DNA of 64,000 nucleotides from Chthonomonadia bacterium (lineage in GTDB: Bacteria > Armatimonadota > HRBIN16). Below the pieces are notes generated by a model. It saw only the letters and a list, made by a program, of their open reading frames with translations, searched no databases and had not been told where the DNA came from. The stretch lies in contig JABUFA010000011.1 of NCBI GenBank assembly GCA_013314755.1, positions 40,250 to 104,249 on the forward strand. The letters are read 5' to 3'. The position numbers were made by a program, and so were the translations under genes. Position 1 is the stretch's first letter, and each line of letters opens with the position of its first letter. This document shows positions 35,240 to 44,272 of this stretch, in pieces.

Positions 35240-35881
35240 CTAGCTCCCTTCACCAAGCAATCCCCACTCGCGCAGGACGTGCATCAGGGCAGGCAACGGT
35301 TTCTGCCAGAACCATTCGGGCTTGACCCACAACCCCTCCAGCACCCGACTATGTATCACGCCCTGCGCGTCTGCCGTTATCGGCTCGTAGAAGCCGTCCT
35401 CGCCCAGCGCGTAAAACTCGGCACGCCGGCGTTCGGGGTCTATCAGCCAGTATTCGCGCACGCCCGCCTTCTCATAGTTCTCGAACTTCTCGCCCCGGTC
35501 ACGAGCGCGGCTCTCCGGACTGATGACCTCCACCACCAGGTCGGGCGCGCCGTCGAAGTAGGTTGGGCGGAATAGATTCTGGCGGGAGGCTGCCACGAAG
35601 AAGATGTCCGGGGAGTAGGCGGGCAGGTCCGCGCCTAGACGCACCAGAAACGGCTCGGAACGCACTGTGCCCAGACTGTGCGCCTCCACGAAGTATCGGA
35701 ACAGCGACAGAAGAAAACCAGTGACATCTGCATGCTCATCGGATACCGGACTCATGATACGCACCTCTCCATCTACCCATTCCGCGCAGGTGTCTTCATC
35801 CAGCCACTGCAGAAATTGTTCAAAGGTTATCTTACCCTCGGGCAGGGAACCCTGCGCTGCGACTTGTGCCTTCTGAGGCAT
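35240..35881 (-). CDS. Uma2 family putative nuclease (copy 2)
   Basis: 213 residues. LPEGKITFEQFLQWLDEDTC and AEWVDGEVRIMSPVS open the domain; the active-site block is ADLPAYSPDIFFVA, PDLVVEVISPESRARDRGEK, FENYEKAGVREYWLIDPERR. The start at 35881 (MPQKAQ) has GGGGGTG six bases before it; a GTG nine bases upstream is weaker. About the last 115 residues are almost identical to copy 3 (35919-36551), also at DNA level, whereas the segment around residues 45-95 is very different. It is two bases upstream of copy 1. Confidence 0.92.
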   Translation of the reverse strand: MPQKAQVAAQGSLPEGKITFEQFLQWLDEDTCAEWVDGEVRIMSPVSDEHADVTGFLLSLFRYFVEAHSLGTVRSEPFLVRLGADLPAYSPDIFFVAASRQNLFRPTYFDGAPDLVVEVISPESRARDRGEKFENYEKAGVREYWLIDPERRRAEFYALGEDGFYEPITADAQGVIHSRVLEGLWVKPEWFWQKPLPALMHVLREWGLLGEGS

Positions 35882-35918
35882 CCTCTTCACCCCCTAAGCG
35901 CGTGCGTCCACGCGGCAT

Positions 35919-36551
35919 CTATCTCAACCCCAGTTCGTGAAACACGCTCAGCAGACTGGGCAGCGGTTTTTGCCAGAACCATTCGGGCTTGACCCACAAC
36001 CCCTCCAGCACCCGACTGTGTATCACGCCCTGTGCGTCTGCCGTTATCGGCTCGTAGAAGCCATCCTCGCCCAGCGCGTAGAACTCAGCACGCCGGCGTT
36101 CGGGGTCTATCAGCCAGTATTCGCGCACGCCCGCCTTCTCATAGTTCTCGAACTTCTCGCCCCGGTCGCGGGCGCGGCTCTCCGGACTGATGACCTCCAC
36201 CACAAGGTCGGCTGGACCTTCCACGTGCGATTCGCGCTCGCGCCCAGCGTTTTCGGGCAGCAGGATGAGAATGTCCGGTGAGTAAGCGGGCAGGTCTCCG
36301 GGCAGTTTCATCAGCACCGGTTCCGTTAGCAGCACCGCATCGGGCAAGCGACGTGCAAGCCACCACGAAAGCAGATTGGTCAGGAACACCACCACGTGCT
36401 GGTGATTGGGGCGAACCGGGCTCATGATACGCACCTCTCCATCTACCCACTCCGCATGGGTATCCTGGTCCAGCCACTGCAGGAACTGCTCAAAGGTTAT
36501 TTTGCCTTCGGGCAGGGGACGGCTGGGCGGTCGGGACAGTGTTTGAGACAT
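35919..36551 (-). CDS. Uma2 family putative nuclease (copy 3)
   Basis: 210 residues, same architecture as copy 2: LPEGKITFEQFLQWLDQDTH, then a divergent central region (NHQHVVVFLTNLLSWWLARR), then the shared PADLVVEVISPESRARDRGE and GVREYWLIDPERRRAEFYAL blocks. GGAGG precedes the ATG at 36551. The gene is clearly a tandem duplicate of copy 2 with a conserved frame and a swapped or diverged centre. It lies 15 bases downstream of serC on the same strand. Confidence 0.92.
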   Translation of the reverse strand: MSQTLSRPPSRPLPEGKITFEQFLQWLDQDTHAEWVDGEVRIMSPVRPNHQHVVVFLTNLLSWWLARRLPDAVLLTEPVLMKLPGDLPAYSPDILILLPENAGRERESHVEGPADLVVEVISPESRARDRGEKFENYEKAGVREYWLIDPERRRAEFYALGEDGFYEPITADAQGVIHSRVLEGLWVKPEWFWQKPLPSLLSVFHELGLR

Positions 36552-36566
36552 CTCCCTCACCTCCCG

Positions 36567-37664
36567 TCAGGCGTGTCGCCGACGAAAATCTTCCATGAAC
36601 TCTACCAGCGTCCGCACGCCCTCAATAGGCATGGCGTTGTAGATGCTGGCGCGGATACCGCCCACCGAACGATGCCCCTTCAGCTCGTGCAAACCTGCCT
36701 CCTTTGCCTCTTTCACAAACTGCGCCTCCAGTTCCTCTGTGGGCAGGCGCCAGGTGACGTTCATCAGCGAGCGGCTATCGGGCTGAGCGTGTCCGCGATA
36801 GAAGCCTTCACTGCGGTCAATGGCGTCGTACAGCATCTGCGCTTTCTGCTGGTTGATGGCGTGCATCTGCTCCAGTCCGCCAATGCTTTCCAGAAGCCAG
36901 CGCGTTACCAGCATTACCACGTATATCGCGAACACTGGCGGGGTGTTGTACAACGAATGGTTCTCCGCGTGCACCCGGTAGTCCAGCATGGTGGGCAGTC
37001 CATCGGGAACCCGCTCCAGCAGGTCGTTACGGATAATAACGATAGTTACCCCCGCCGGTCCCACGTTTTTCTGCGCCCCCGCATAGATTAGCCCATACCG
37101 CTTCACGTCAATGGGGCGCGAGAGGAAATCGGAAGAGGCGTCGCACACCAGCGGCACATCACCCGTTTCCGGCTCGGCGGGAAACTGGATGCCCTGAATC
37201 GTCTCGTTGGAGGTGAAGTGCACGTACACCGCGTCGGGGTTGACGTCATACTCGCCCTTCTTAGGCACGCGGCTGTAGTTGTTCTCTTTGCCGTCCCATA
37301 TCACGCGCACGCCGCCCTCCCGCTGAGCCTCCGCCAGCGCACGCTTTGCCCATGAGCCGGTCACCATGTAGTCTGCGGAGCGACCTGACCCACGCAGGAA
37401 GGTCATGGGCACCTGAGAAAACTGCAGACTCGCACCACCCTGCAGAAAAAGCACGTGATACTCGTCTGGCAGGTTCAGCAGCTGGCGGATGTTCGCCTCC
37501 GCCTGCGCGATAATCTGCTCGAAGGTTTTGGAACGATGGCTGATCTCCAGAATAGAGGCTCCCGCACCAGGTAGCGCAAGCAGATTCTGCTGAACCTCCT
37601 GCAGAACCGGAAGCGGCAGGGTCGCCGGACCCGGCGAGAAATTGAACACCCGTTGATTCATCAT
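36567..37664 (-). CDS. serC: Phosphoserine aminotransferase
   Basis: 365 residues, the usual length. PLP enzyme that converts 3-phosphohydroxypyruvate to phosphoserine in serine synthesis, and acts in pyridoxine synthesis in some bacteria. It starts MMNQRVFNFSPGPATLPLPV; the PLP lysine is K199 in IYAGAQKNVGPAG. HVLFLQGGASLQFSQVPMTF and the C-terminal HRSVGGIRASIYNAMPIEGV are classical. GCGAGG lies six bases before the first ATG. No other ser gene is near. Confidence 0.98.
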   Translation of the reverse strand: MMNQRVFNFSPGPATLPLPVLQEVQQNLLALPGAGASILEISHRSKTFEQIIAQAEANIRQLLNLPDEYHVLFLQGGASLQFSQVPMTFLRGSGRSADYMVTGSWAKRALAEAQREGGVRVIWDGKENNYSRVPKKGEYDVNPDAVYVHFTSNETIQGIQFPAEPETGDVPLVCDASSDFLSRPIDVKRYGLIYAGAQKNVGPAGVTIVIIRNDLLERVPDGLPTMLDYRVHAENHSLYNTPPVFAIYVVMLVTRWLLESIGGLEQMHAINQQKAQMLYDAIDRSEGFYRGHAQPDSRSLMNVTWRLPTEELEAQFVKEAKEAGLHELKGHRSVGGIRASIYNAMPIEGVRTLVEFMEDFRRRHA

Positions 37665-37725
37665 GAAATACCTCGCTTCGGATAATCAACTTAATGGTAC
37701 CAAATTCGGGAGGTGGTTTGCACGC

Positions 37726-38727
37726 TTAATCCACCCACAACCTCGAATCGTGCCGGACGGTTACGGTGCGCACCCTGCCGTCCGCAAAACGACACCGGAT
37801 GCTGGCGGTGTACCCATCGCCTACAGTTCGCAATACAGGTGGTTCGCACCCCTCCGGTAAAGCGGGTTGCCATCCCAGCTCCTGCAGACTGCCTGCCCAG
37901 CGGTTATGCTTCTGGCGGAAAGCCTGTTGAGCATAGTAAAGGCGCATCAGCTCCATCCGAACCGGGTAGCTAACATCCGGGCGAAACCGAGCCTTGCCCG
38001 GCTGTGCCGTGCTGAACTGGACGTAGCCCCACGTCTCCGGGCGATGCATATCTATCACTCCCTGCGGTGACCATACCCAGTTATCCTCCGGCGTGTTGGG
38101 CACTTTCTCGTACTTTCCGTTAACCACCCGTACCAGCCACTCCACTCGTGAAAAGTTCACCCGCCACTGGTCGCCGTTGCGCGGGGGCGCAGGACAGCCG
38201 GCATATTCCGCCAGCACCACCCACGGGATGGCTATCTCCACGCTCCAGCCCCGGTCAAGGTCGCGAGGGTCATTCAGTGTACCCTCGACATGCACCGCCG
38301 TTTTCAATCCGGGGATGTCCCATTCGATCAGGGCGGTTCCGCCGTCCTTGTAGGGTTTCTCCAGGCGCAGGTCAAACACCGTGTTCAGCGCGTTGATTTC
38401 CAGTTCGTAGTAGTTGTGGTTATCGCCGTCGGGGTCAATGAACACCTCGAAGTCGTTGTCGTGGTAGATGATGGAGTCGCGTCTGGTAAGCGTCGCCCAC
38501 ACGTGAGGTTCCTCCAGCTCCGCGCCGATGTAGAAGTAGCGGTCATCCCACAGCATCTTCGCACGCGTGCGAAAGCGGGGACGAGGCTTTTTGTCGCCCT
38601 CGATGTCTACGAACTCTTCCGTCCATTCAGCGTCCTGCCAGGCGGGGTCGTCCAGTCTGCCGTCTATCCTTAACGGCTTCCGCGCCCGGTAGCAGATGTA
38701 ATGTCGGGGATGTTCAGGTAGAAGCAT
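37726..38727 (-). CDS. CBM9-like carbohydrate-binding protein
   Basis: 333 residues without signal peptide. Residues 10-240 form a family-9-type carbohydrate-binding sandwich: RARKPLRIDGRLDDPAWQDA, AKMLWDDRYFYIGAELEEPH, DNDFEVFIDPDGDNHNYYEL, GWSVEIAIPWVVLAEYAG and WRVNFSRVEW. The C-terminal hundred residues carry MRLYYAQQAFRQKHNRWAGS and a basic end of unknown role, a pattern reminiscent of pilin-like helices. Related proteins in Planctomycetes and Armatimonadota are annotated only as carbohydrate-binding. Its export is unclear. Confidence 0.85.
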   Translation of the reverse strand: MLLPEHPRHYICYRARKPLRIDGRLDDPAWQDAEWTEEFVDIEGDKKPRPRFRTRAKMLWDDRYFYIGAELEEPHVWATLTRRDSIIYHDNDFEVFIDPDGDNHNYYELEINALNTVFDLRLEKPYKDGGTALIEWDIPGLKTAVHVEGTLNDPRDLDRGWSVEIAIPWVVLAEYAGCPAPPRNGDQWRVNFSRVEWLVRVVNGKYEKVPNTPEDNWVWSPQGVIDMHRPETWGYVQFSTAQPGKARFRPDVSYPVRMELMRLYYAQQAFRQKHNRWAGSLQELGWQPALPEGCEPPVLRTVGDGYTASIRCRFADGRVRTVTVRHDSRLWVD

Positions 38728-38812
38728 CGTTTTCCTCCTCTCGTTGAGTGATGTCTCTTGGATGCCCAGGCAGAGTACATTCGGGAGGCATCAGCCCCGG
38801 TTTTAGACAGTA

Positions 38813-39163
38813 TTATTGGTGGGAACTTTCTGCCTCTATGATCTCCTGAATTGCCTGATGAAGTGCAGGGATCTTGTTGATAACCACATCCCAGACAAGA
38901 TCGTAATCAATCCCAAAGTAGGCGTGGATCAGTCGGTCGCGCATACCCGCCATCGCCCTCCATTCCAGCTGGCTATGCTTTTGCTTGAAATCATCAGGCA
39001 CTTGCTTCGAGGCTTCGCCAATAATCTCGATACTGCGCACAAACGCCCGTTTCAAAGTGGCGTTGCGAACAAATTCATCTCGGCTGAGCCCCTGTGCGTG
39101 TTCTATCAAGTATGTGGTCTCTTCCAGGATGTGACGTAAGTACTCAAGAACTGAGCGCGACAT
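38813..39163 (-). CDS. hepT: HepT-like ribonuclease toxin
   Basis: 116 residues of the HepT/DUF86 HEPN family. The RNase signature RX4HXY is exact at R75-H80-Y82 (RDRLIHAY). The start MSRSVLEYLRHILEE at 39163 lies inside the 3' end of mntA, giving a 20-base overlap. Known pairs of this type use MntA to adenylylate the HepT tyrosine and so neutralise it. The gene is second, after the antitoxin, as is normal. The promoter is at 39563-39591. Confidence 0.93.
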   Translation of the reverse strand: MSRSVLEYLRHILEETTYLIEHAQGLSRDEFVRNATLKRAFVRSIEIIGEASKQVPDDFKQKHSQLEWRAMAGMRDRLIHAYFGIDYDLVWDVVINKIPALHQAIQEIIEAESSHQ

Positions 39164-39455
39164 ATTCGACCTCTTGCAAGATGTGTGTACCGATGTAAGG
39201 ACTGAGAGCCTCGGGCGTGACCAGTTCAACTCGTCGCCCGAATAACTCCTCCAAAAAGGAGGCGAGCTGCACAAAGTTGTCAAAACTCTTATAACCGGGT
39301 TCAAACTCCACCAGGATATCAATGTCACTGTCGCTATCGGGTTCTCCACGCACGAACGAGCCGAAAAGCCCCAACCTTATGACCCCCCAGCTTCGAATCT
39401 GGTGTTGATGCCTGCGAATGAGGGAAAGAATATGCTCCTTTGTTTGCACAGCCAT
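39144..39455 (-). CDS. mntA: MntA-like nucleotidyltransferase antitoxin
   Basis: 103 residues. The minimal nucleotidyltransferase motif GSX10DXD is exact: G32-S33 then D44-I-D46 in FGSFVRGEPDSDSDIDILVE. The start MAVQTKEHILSLIRR at 39455 has a GCGAGG site upstream; further in-frame sequence toward 39560 is not protein-like. It overlaps hepT by 20 bases. Modification of the HepT tyrosine is the known mechanism of such antitoxins; here it is inferred from the motifs. Confidence 0.92.
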   Translation of the reverse strand: MAVQTKEHILSLIRRHQHQIRSWGVIRLGLFGSFVRGEPDSDSDIDILVEFEPGYKSFDNFVQLASFLEELFGRRVELVTPEALSPYIGTHILQEVEYVALSS

Positions 39456-39562
39456 TTCAATGACCTCGCTGAAATAACGAAAGACACTTTTTATCTTTGG
39501 ACGCGACCTTTCCGTCACTGTCTGCCGGGCGCGGCGACAAGATGAACTCCACTCCATCATAG

Positions 39563-39591
39563 TTTATAGCACAACGGCATACGGAGTGCAA
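39563..39591 (-). promoter_or_regulatory. Promoter of the mntA-hepT pair
   Basis: On the minus strand TTGCAC (39586-39591) and TATAAA (39563-39568) are separated by 17 bases, giving a leader of about 100 bases to mntA. The remaining bases up to the Clp-fold gene hold nothing recognised. Confidence 0.5.
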
Positions 39592-39728
39592 AGGTGCGGT
39601 GAACAGGAGTAAGTTTTTGGCTTTCCGCAGGATGGTCTGATAGGATGATAGAAACTTTACCTGAAAATATCCACAGAGCAATAGGTTTGTGCGAAATGTT
39701 GCCAGCGGGAGGAGGGTAGAGGAGGCAG

Positions 39729-40613
39729 ATGGAAGGCTTTTTTGCCGCTCTGGTCAATCAGATATTCTGGCTGTTTCTGATTTACTCGTTTATCGCGCCA
39801 CTGGTGCGCCAGCGAATGCTGGAGGCGGCGCGCCTGCAGGCTATCACCGCCTTGGAGAAAAAGCGGGGCACGCGCGTCATCGCCATGATACACCGGCAGG
39901 AGGCACTCGCGCTGTTCGGTATTCCGCTGTTCCGGTACATCAATATTGAAGACTCGGAAGAACTACTGCGCGCTATCCGAATGACCCATCCCGATATGCC
40001 CATTGACCTCATCCTGCACACGCCGGGCGGGCTGGTGCTGGCGAGCGAGCAGATTGCCCGCGCCTTGTGCAATCACCCTGCGAAGGTGACCGTGTTCGTG
40101 CCGCACTACGCCATGTCGGGCGGTACGCTGATTGCTCTTGCCGCCGACGAGATTGTGATGGACCCCCATGCGGTGCTGGGACCTGTTGACCCCCAGCTGG
40201 GCGACCTGCCCGCTGCGTCTGTTCTGCGCGCTGTGGAGATTAAACGCCCCGAGCGCGTGGAAGACCGCACGCTTATTCTGGCGGATGTCGCCCGTAAAGC
40301 CATCTGGCAGGTGCGCCGCTTGTTGGAAGAAATCCTCTCTGCCAAGATGGACCGGCAGAAGGCGCAAGAGCTTGCAGGACTGCTGAGCGAGGGAGTGTGG
40401 ACACACGATTATCCCATCTGCGCCGAGGAGGCAAAAGCGCTGGGACTGCCTGTCAGCATCGATTTCCCGGAAGAAATCCATCGCCTGATGGCTCTGTACC
40501 CCCAGCCGGTGCAGCGTCGAGCCAGTGTGGACTACGTGCCCATTCCTTACGAACCCGATACCCGTCCACAACCAGCCCCTCGCCGCCGAACGCGCGGAGC
40601 ACGCAAAGTATAA
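39729..40613 (+). CDS. Membrane-anchored Clp-fold serine protease (SDH family)
   Basis: 294 residues. An N-terminal helix (LVNQIFWLFLIYSFIAPLV) anchors a ClpP/crotonase-fold domain of the SDH_sah type (PF01972). The nucleophile candidate is S130 in PHYAMSGGTLIALAADEI; PIDLILHTPGGLVLASEQIA forms the oxyanion region and DPHAVLGPVDPQLGD follows. The basic C terminus (PRRRTRGARKV) may contact membrane or nucleic acid. Relatives are called serine dehydrogenase proteinases but act on peptides. GGAGG lies before the ATG. Confidence 0.92.
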   Translation: MEGFFAALVNQIFWLFLIYSFIAPLVRQRMLEAARLQAITALEKKRGTRVIAMIHRQEALALFGIPLFRYINIEDSEELLRAIRMTHPDMPIDLILHTPGGLVLASEQIARALCNHPAKVTVFVPHYAMSGGTLIALAADEIVMDPHAVLGPVDPQLGDLPAASVLRAVEIKRPERVEDRTLILADVARKAIWQVRRLLEEILSAKMDRQKAQELAGLLSEGVWTHDYPICAEEAKALGLPVSIDFPEEIHRLMALYPQPVQRRASVDYVPIPYEPDTRPQPAPRRRTRGARKV

Positions 40614-40693
40614 TGGCGGCGCTACGCATTGCAGGGTAACCCAGCTGGCCGGACGAATCCCCTCTTAATAGACCGGAGAGGAGAGGGATACCG

Positions 40694-41926
40694 ATGGCAA
40701 CGCAAACAACCGAGAAGCTGGCTGTGGAGGGCGGTACTCCCGTACGGAACCGCCCCTGGCCCCAGTGGCCCGTTTTTGACGAGAGAGAGGAGCAGGCGAT
40801 TCTGGAAGTGGTGCGCAGCGGCAAATGGTGGTCGGTAGAGGGCACGAAGGTGCGCGAGTTCGAGCAGGCGTTTGCTCGCTTTCAGGATGCCCAGTTTGCC
40901 GTATGTGTGACCAACGGCACCGCTGCGCTGGAGGTTGCCCTTCGTGCGGCGCACATCGGCTGTGGCGATGAGGTCATTGTACCTCCGTACACCTTTATTG
41001 CCACCGCTACCGCGGTGCTCTCCGTCGGGGCAACGCCGGTATTCGTGGATGTGGAAGAGGAGAGCCTGAACATTGACCCCACGAAGATCGAGGAGGCGAT
41101 TACTCCGCGTACCCGCGCCATCATCCCGGTGCATATCGCGGGCTGCCCAGCCGATATGGACGGCGTGCTGGAGGTTGCCCGCAAGCATAACCTGCTGGTT
41201 ATTGAGGACGCCGCGCAGGCACACGCCGCCGAATGGAAAGGGACCAAAGTGGGCGCAATTGGCGACATGGGCTGTTTCAGCTTTCAGGCGAGCAAGAACC
41301 TGAATGCCGGCGAAGGGGGCGCGGTAATTACCAACAATCCCCACTGGGCGGACCAGGTGTGGTCGGTGCACAATGTGGGCAGAGTGCGCGGGGGACGCTG
41401 GTACGAACACCATGTGCTGGGCAGCAACTTCCGCATGACCGAGTTTCAGGCGGCGATACTGCTGTGCCAGCTGCAGCGCCTGCCCGAACAGACCGAACGC
41501 CGGACCCAAAACGCCCAGAAGCTGACCGAGATGCTCAGCCAGATTCCCGGCATTCGCCCGCCACGTCCCGACCCGCGCGTCACACGCCATGCCTATCACC
41601 TGTATATCTTCCGCTATAACAGGGAGGCGTTCGGGGGGCGACCGCGCGAGGAGTTCCTGAAGGCACTGAACGCGGAGGGCATTCCCTGCTCTGCGGGCTA
41701 TGTGCCGCTGTACAAAGAGCGTGTCTTCCTGAAACGTCCCGAATCTCACGACCTGTGCCAGCGCAGTGCCCTGAAGGACTACTCGAAGGTGCACTGTCCG
41801 GTATGCGAGCGCGCCTGCAACGAAGAGGCGGTGTGGCTGTACCAGAACATGCTTCTGGGGGACGAGCAGGATATGGCGGACATCGCCACGGCAATCGCCA
41901 AGATTCAGCGCGCCTTCACCCGATAA
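40694..41926 (+). CDS. DegT/DnrJ/EryC1/StrS family aminotransferase
   Basis: 410 residues. PLP enzyme of the sugar aminotransferase group; the internal aldimine Lys is K201 in CFSFQASKNLNAGEGG. FAVCVTNGTAALEVALRAAH, EVIVPPYTFIATATAVLSV and VIEDAAQAHAAEWKGTKVG are family landmarks, and MTEFQAAILLCQLQRLPEQ follows. It may aminate NDP-keto-sugars for envelope glycans or act in an antibiotic-like or GntR-associated pathway, which cannot be decided here. GGAGAGGAGAG precedes the ATG. Confidence 0.94.
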   Translation: MATQTTEKLAVEGGTPVRNRPWPQWPVFDEREEQAILEVVRSGKWWSVEGTKVREFEQAFARFQDAQFAVCVTNGTAALEVALRAAHIGCGDEVIVPPYTFIATATAVLSVGATPVFVDVEEESLNIDPTKIEEAITPRTRAIIPVHIAGCPADMDGVLEVARKHNLLVIEDAAQAHAAEWKGTKVGAIGDMGCFSFQASKNLNAGEGGAVITNNPHWADQVWSVHNVGRVRGGRWYEHHVLGSNFRMTEFQAAILLCQLQRLPEQTERRTQNAQKLTEMLSQIPGIRPPRPDPRVTRHAYHLYIFRYNREAFGGRPREEFLKALNAEGIPCSAGYVPLYKERVFLKRPESHDLCQRSALKDYSKVHCPVCERACNEEAVWLYQNMLLGDEQDMADIATAIAKIQRAFTR

Positions 41927-42006
41927 GAGTGTTCCTGAGCACTAAGAGAAGGCGCCCAAACTGCCGATAATCTGTATCGGAACCGTTCTGACGGGAGGAG
42001 AACGCG

Positions 42007-42711
42007 ATGAATCACTGGCGATTATACGGGGCGATTTCGGTAGCAGCGGTTGCACTGTTTCTGGCGGGCTGTGGAGGCAGTATATTCCGAAGCACCAAGG
42101 TCATCAATGACCCTCTGACGCTCAGGGGGCGGTCGGCGTCGGTGGATGTGGGACTGACGGGCGACGCTCTGGCTTGTGAATTCACTGTAGACACGCCTGT
42201 CGACCCAGCAGACCCTGCGCAGGCGATGTTGTCCTACGACTTCGGCAACACCCTCATCGGCGACGCACCGCTACAGCCTTATGAGGGGATGGAGAGCCTG
42301 GACCTTAGTCAGAAAGTACGCATCCGCTTCCAATTCACCCCGAACACCAGTATGCCGAACGAATTCACTCTGCGCAATGTCAACCTGCGAATCTGGCTGA
42401 GACTCAAGGATACCGATGCGGAGGGCGCCTCCCGCAGTCTCACCCCAATTCAGATGTCTTACTCTGGCACGCTCACGCTGAAGCGGCAGGTAGATGGTTC
42501 CTACCAACCCGACGGTGACATGGCGTTCACGATCTCTATGAACAAACAGGAAGGCTGGAGCCTCTTGAACCTGCTTGCCTCGGGTGATGCAAACACAGCC
42601 GTTGTCGCGCTGTCTTTGCGTGCCGAAACCAGCTCCACCAATGTGCCACCTGGAGCTACCGCACGGCTGACGGTGGAGTTTGCGGAAGGTAGCGCGCGCG
42701 TCCTCTGGTAA
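42007..42711 (+). CDS. Hypothetical lipoprotein
   Basis: 234 residues, no family recognised. The N terminus MNHWRLYGAISVAAVALFLA ends in a lipobox (LAGC, Cys at residue 22), so the mature protein is likely anchored to a membrane. The rest is beta-rich, with SVDVGLTGDALACEFTVDTP, LRIWLRLKDTDAEGASRSLT and a predicted sandwich-like end. GGGAGGAG precedes the ATG. A hairpin terminator follows the stop. Confidence 0.8.
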   Translation: MNHWRLYGAISVAAVALFLAGCGGSIFRSTKVINDPLTLRGRSASVDVGLTGDALACEFTVDTPVDPADPAQAMLSYDFGNTLIGDAPLQPYEGMESLDLSQKVRIRFQFTPNTSMPNEFTLRNVNLRIWLRLKDTDAEGASRSLTPIQMSYSGTLTLKRQVDGSYQPDGDMAFTISMNKQEGWSLLNLLASGDANTAVVALSLRAETSSTNVPPGATARLTVEFAEGSARVLW

Positions 42712-42744
42712 CACCGCTTTCTGCCTGAGTCTGGCGCATACCCT

Positions 42745-42770
42745 GGGGGCAGCCACAACCGGCTGCCCCC
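42745..42770 (+). terminator. Hairpin after the lipoprotein gene
   Basis: A perfect ten-base stem (GGGGGCAGCC / GGCTGCCCCC) with a six-base loop, followed by CGTGTTT; weak T-run but well placed. Confidence 0.7.
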
Positions 42771-42900
42771 CGTGTTTCATCATGCCCACTCTTCCACCGG
42801 AGGCATCCTCTCCTGCAGGGGATACTGGCAAACCCGGCGAACAGGAAGGCGGACCACGTTTCCGTTTGTGAATGCAAGAGGGTACTGGAGGGTGACAGAG

Positions 42901-44247
42901 ATGCCCGGTAAATCATTACAACGTCCTCCCAACCTGCTGTTTGTGCTGACCGATGACCAGGCGCAATGGGCAGTGGGGGCTTACGGCAACCCGGACATTC
43001 ACACGCCGAACATGGACCGCCTCGCACGGGAGGGGATGCGCTTTACCCGCGCGATGACCTGTCCTGTTTGTTCCCCTTCACGAGGAATGATTTTGACGGG
43101 ACGCTATCCGCACCAGATTGGTCTGGACGACTACATCGGGGACGAAAAGGATGGACTGACGCCGGGCGTGCCGACGCTGGCGGAAGTGTTCAAAGAGACG
43201 GGCTATGTGACCGCACTGTTTGGCAAGTGGCACCTGGGAATGCTCCCCGAGCATCATCCCAATCAGCGGGGCTTTGACCAATTCGTCGGTGGGCGAGGCG
43301 GCGGCTTCGCGAACCGAGACCCCAAGCTGGAGGTCAACGACAGGGTCCAGCAATTCTCGGGTTTCGCTATTGACATACTGACCGAGCACGCCGTGCAGTT
43401 CATGCGCCAGAACCGGGATAAGCCGTTTGCCCTGTTCTTCCACACTCGTGAACCCCATCTGCCCTATCTGCCTGTGCCAGAAGAGGCAGCCAAACCTTAC
43501 GTGGGCAGGCGGCCCAAAGTGCCAAGGATGGAGGGTGTGCCCGAAGAACGGATGGAGCAGGAGTATCGTGCCTATTACACCGCTATCACCGCCGTAGACA
43601 TCGCCCTGGGGAAACTGCTGAATGAGCTGGAAACGCTGGGGCTTGCCGACAACACGGTAGTAGTCTTCATGGGCGACAATGGCTACATGATCGGTCAACA
43701 TGGACTGGAGACAAAAGGCAACGCCTGGCAGATTATACCGCAGGGCAGCACGGTCATCGGGACGCGCATCCTGGGCGACCCCGAACGGCGACGCCCCAAC
43801 ATGTATGACCTTTCCATTCTGGTACCGTTAATCATCCGATGGCCTGGTGTTGTGCCCGCTGGCTCGGTGTGCGACGAGCTGGTGGTATCAACGGACCTGT
43901 TTCCTACCTTCGTGCAGGTTCTCGGAGAGGGCAAGAGCCGATGGCATACTGAAGGGCAGAGCCTGTTACCTCTTCTGAAAGGCGAGAAGAGGGCATGGCG
44001 CGATACCGCCTTCCTGCTCTACGATATGCATCACGGCGCGGTTGCCCACATGCGAATGGCGCGCACAAACCGCTGGAAGCTGGTTCTGCACCTGCCAGAG
44101 GGAGGGCAGCACGAGCTGTATGACCTGCAAAACGACCCCGACGAAGAGCGTAACCTCTATGGCAACCCATCGGTGAGGACGGTACAGGAGGAGCTGACGA
44201 AGCGATTGAAACAGTGGCAGAAACAGGTGAAGGACCCGCTGGCTTAA
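42901..44247 (+). CDS. Type I sulfatase (formylglycine-dependent)
   Basis: 448 residues of the arylsulfatase superfamily, which hydrolyses sulfate esters. The modification motif is C57-S-P-S-R61 in PVCSPSRGMILTGRYPH, with the Cys to be oxidised to formylglycine. NLLFVLTDDQAQ supplies the metal-binding Asp pair, and FGKWHLG plus VVVFMGDNGYMIGQHGLETK the remaining active-site elements. No signal peptide was seen, suggesting a cytoplasmic enzyme, or secretion by another route. GGAGGG precedes the ATG at 42901. The radical-SAM maturase that would activate it follows after 25 bases. Confidence 0.95.
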   Translation: MPGKSLQRPPNLLFVLTDDQAQWAVGAYGNPDIHTPNMDRLAREGMRFTRAMTCPVCSPSRGMILTGRYPHQIGLDDYIGDEKDGLTPGVPTLAEVFKETGYVTALFGKWHLGMLPEHHPNQRGFDQFVGGRGGGFANRDPKLEVNDRVQQFSGFAIDILTEHAVQFMRQNRDKPFALFFHTREPHLPYLPVPEEAAKPYVGRRPKVPRMEGVPEERMEQEYRAYYTAITAVDIALGKLLNELETLGLADNTVVVFMGDNGYMIGQHGLETKGNAWQIIPQGSTVIGTRILGDPERRRPNMYDLSILVPLIIRWPGVVPAGSVCDELVVSTDLFPTFVQVLGEGKSRWHTEGQSLLPLLKGEKRAWRDTAFLLYDMHHGAVAHMRMARTNRWKLVLHLPEGGQHELYDLQNDPDEERNLYGNPSVRTVQEELTKRLKQWQKQVKDPLA

Positions 44248-44272
44248 GAGCATAAGAAGCAGAGGAGAGAGC

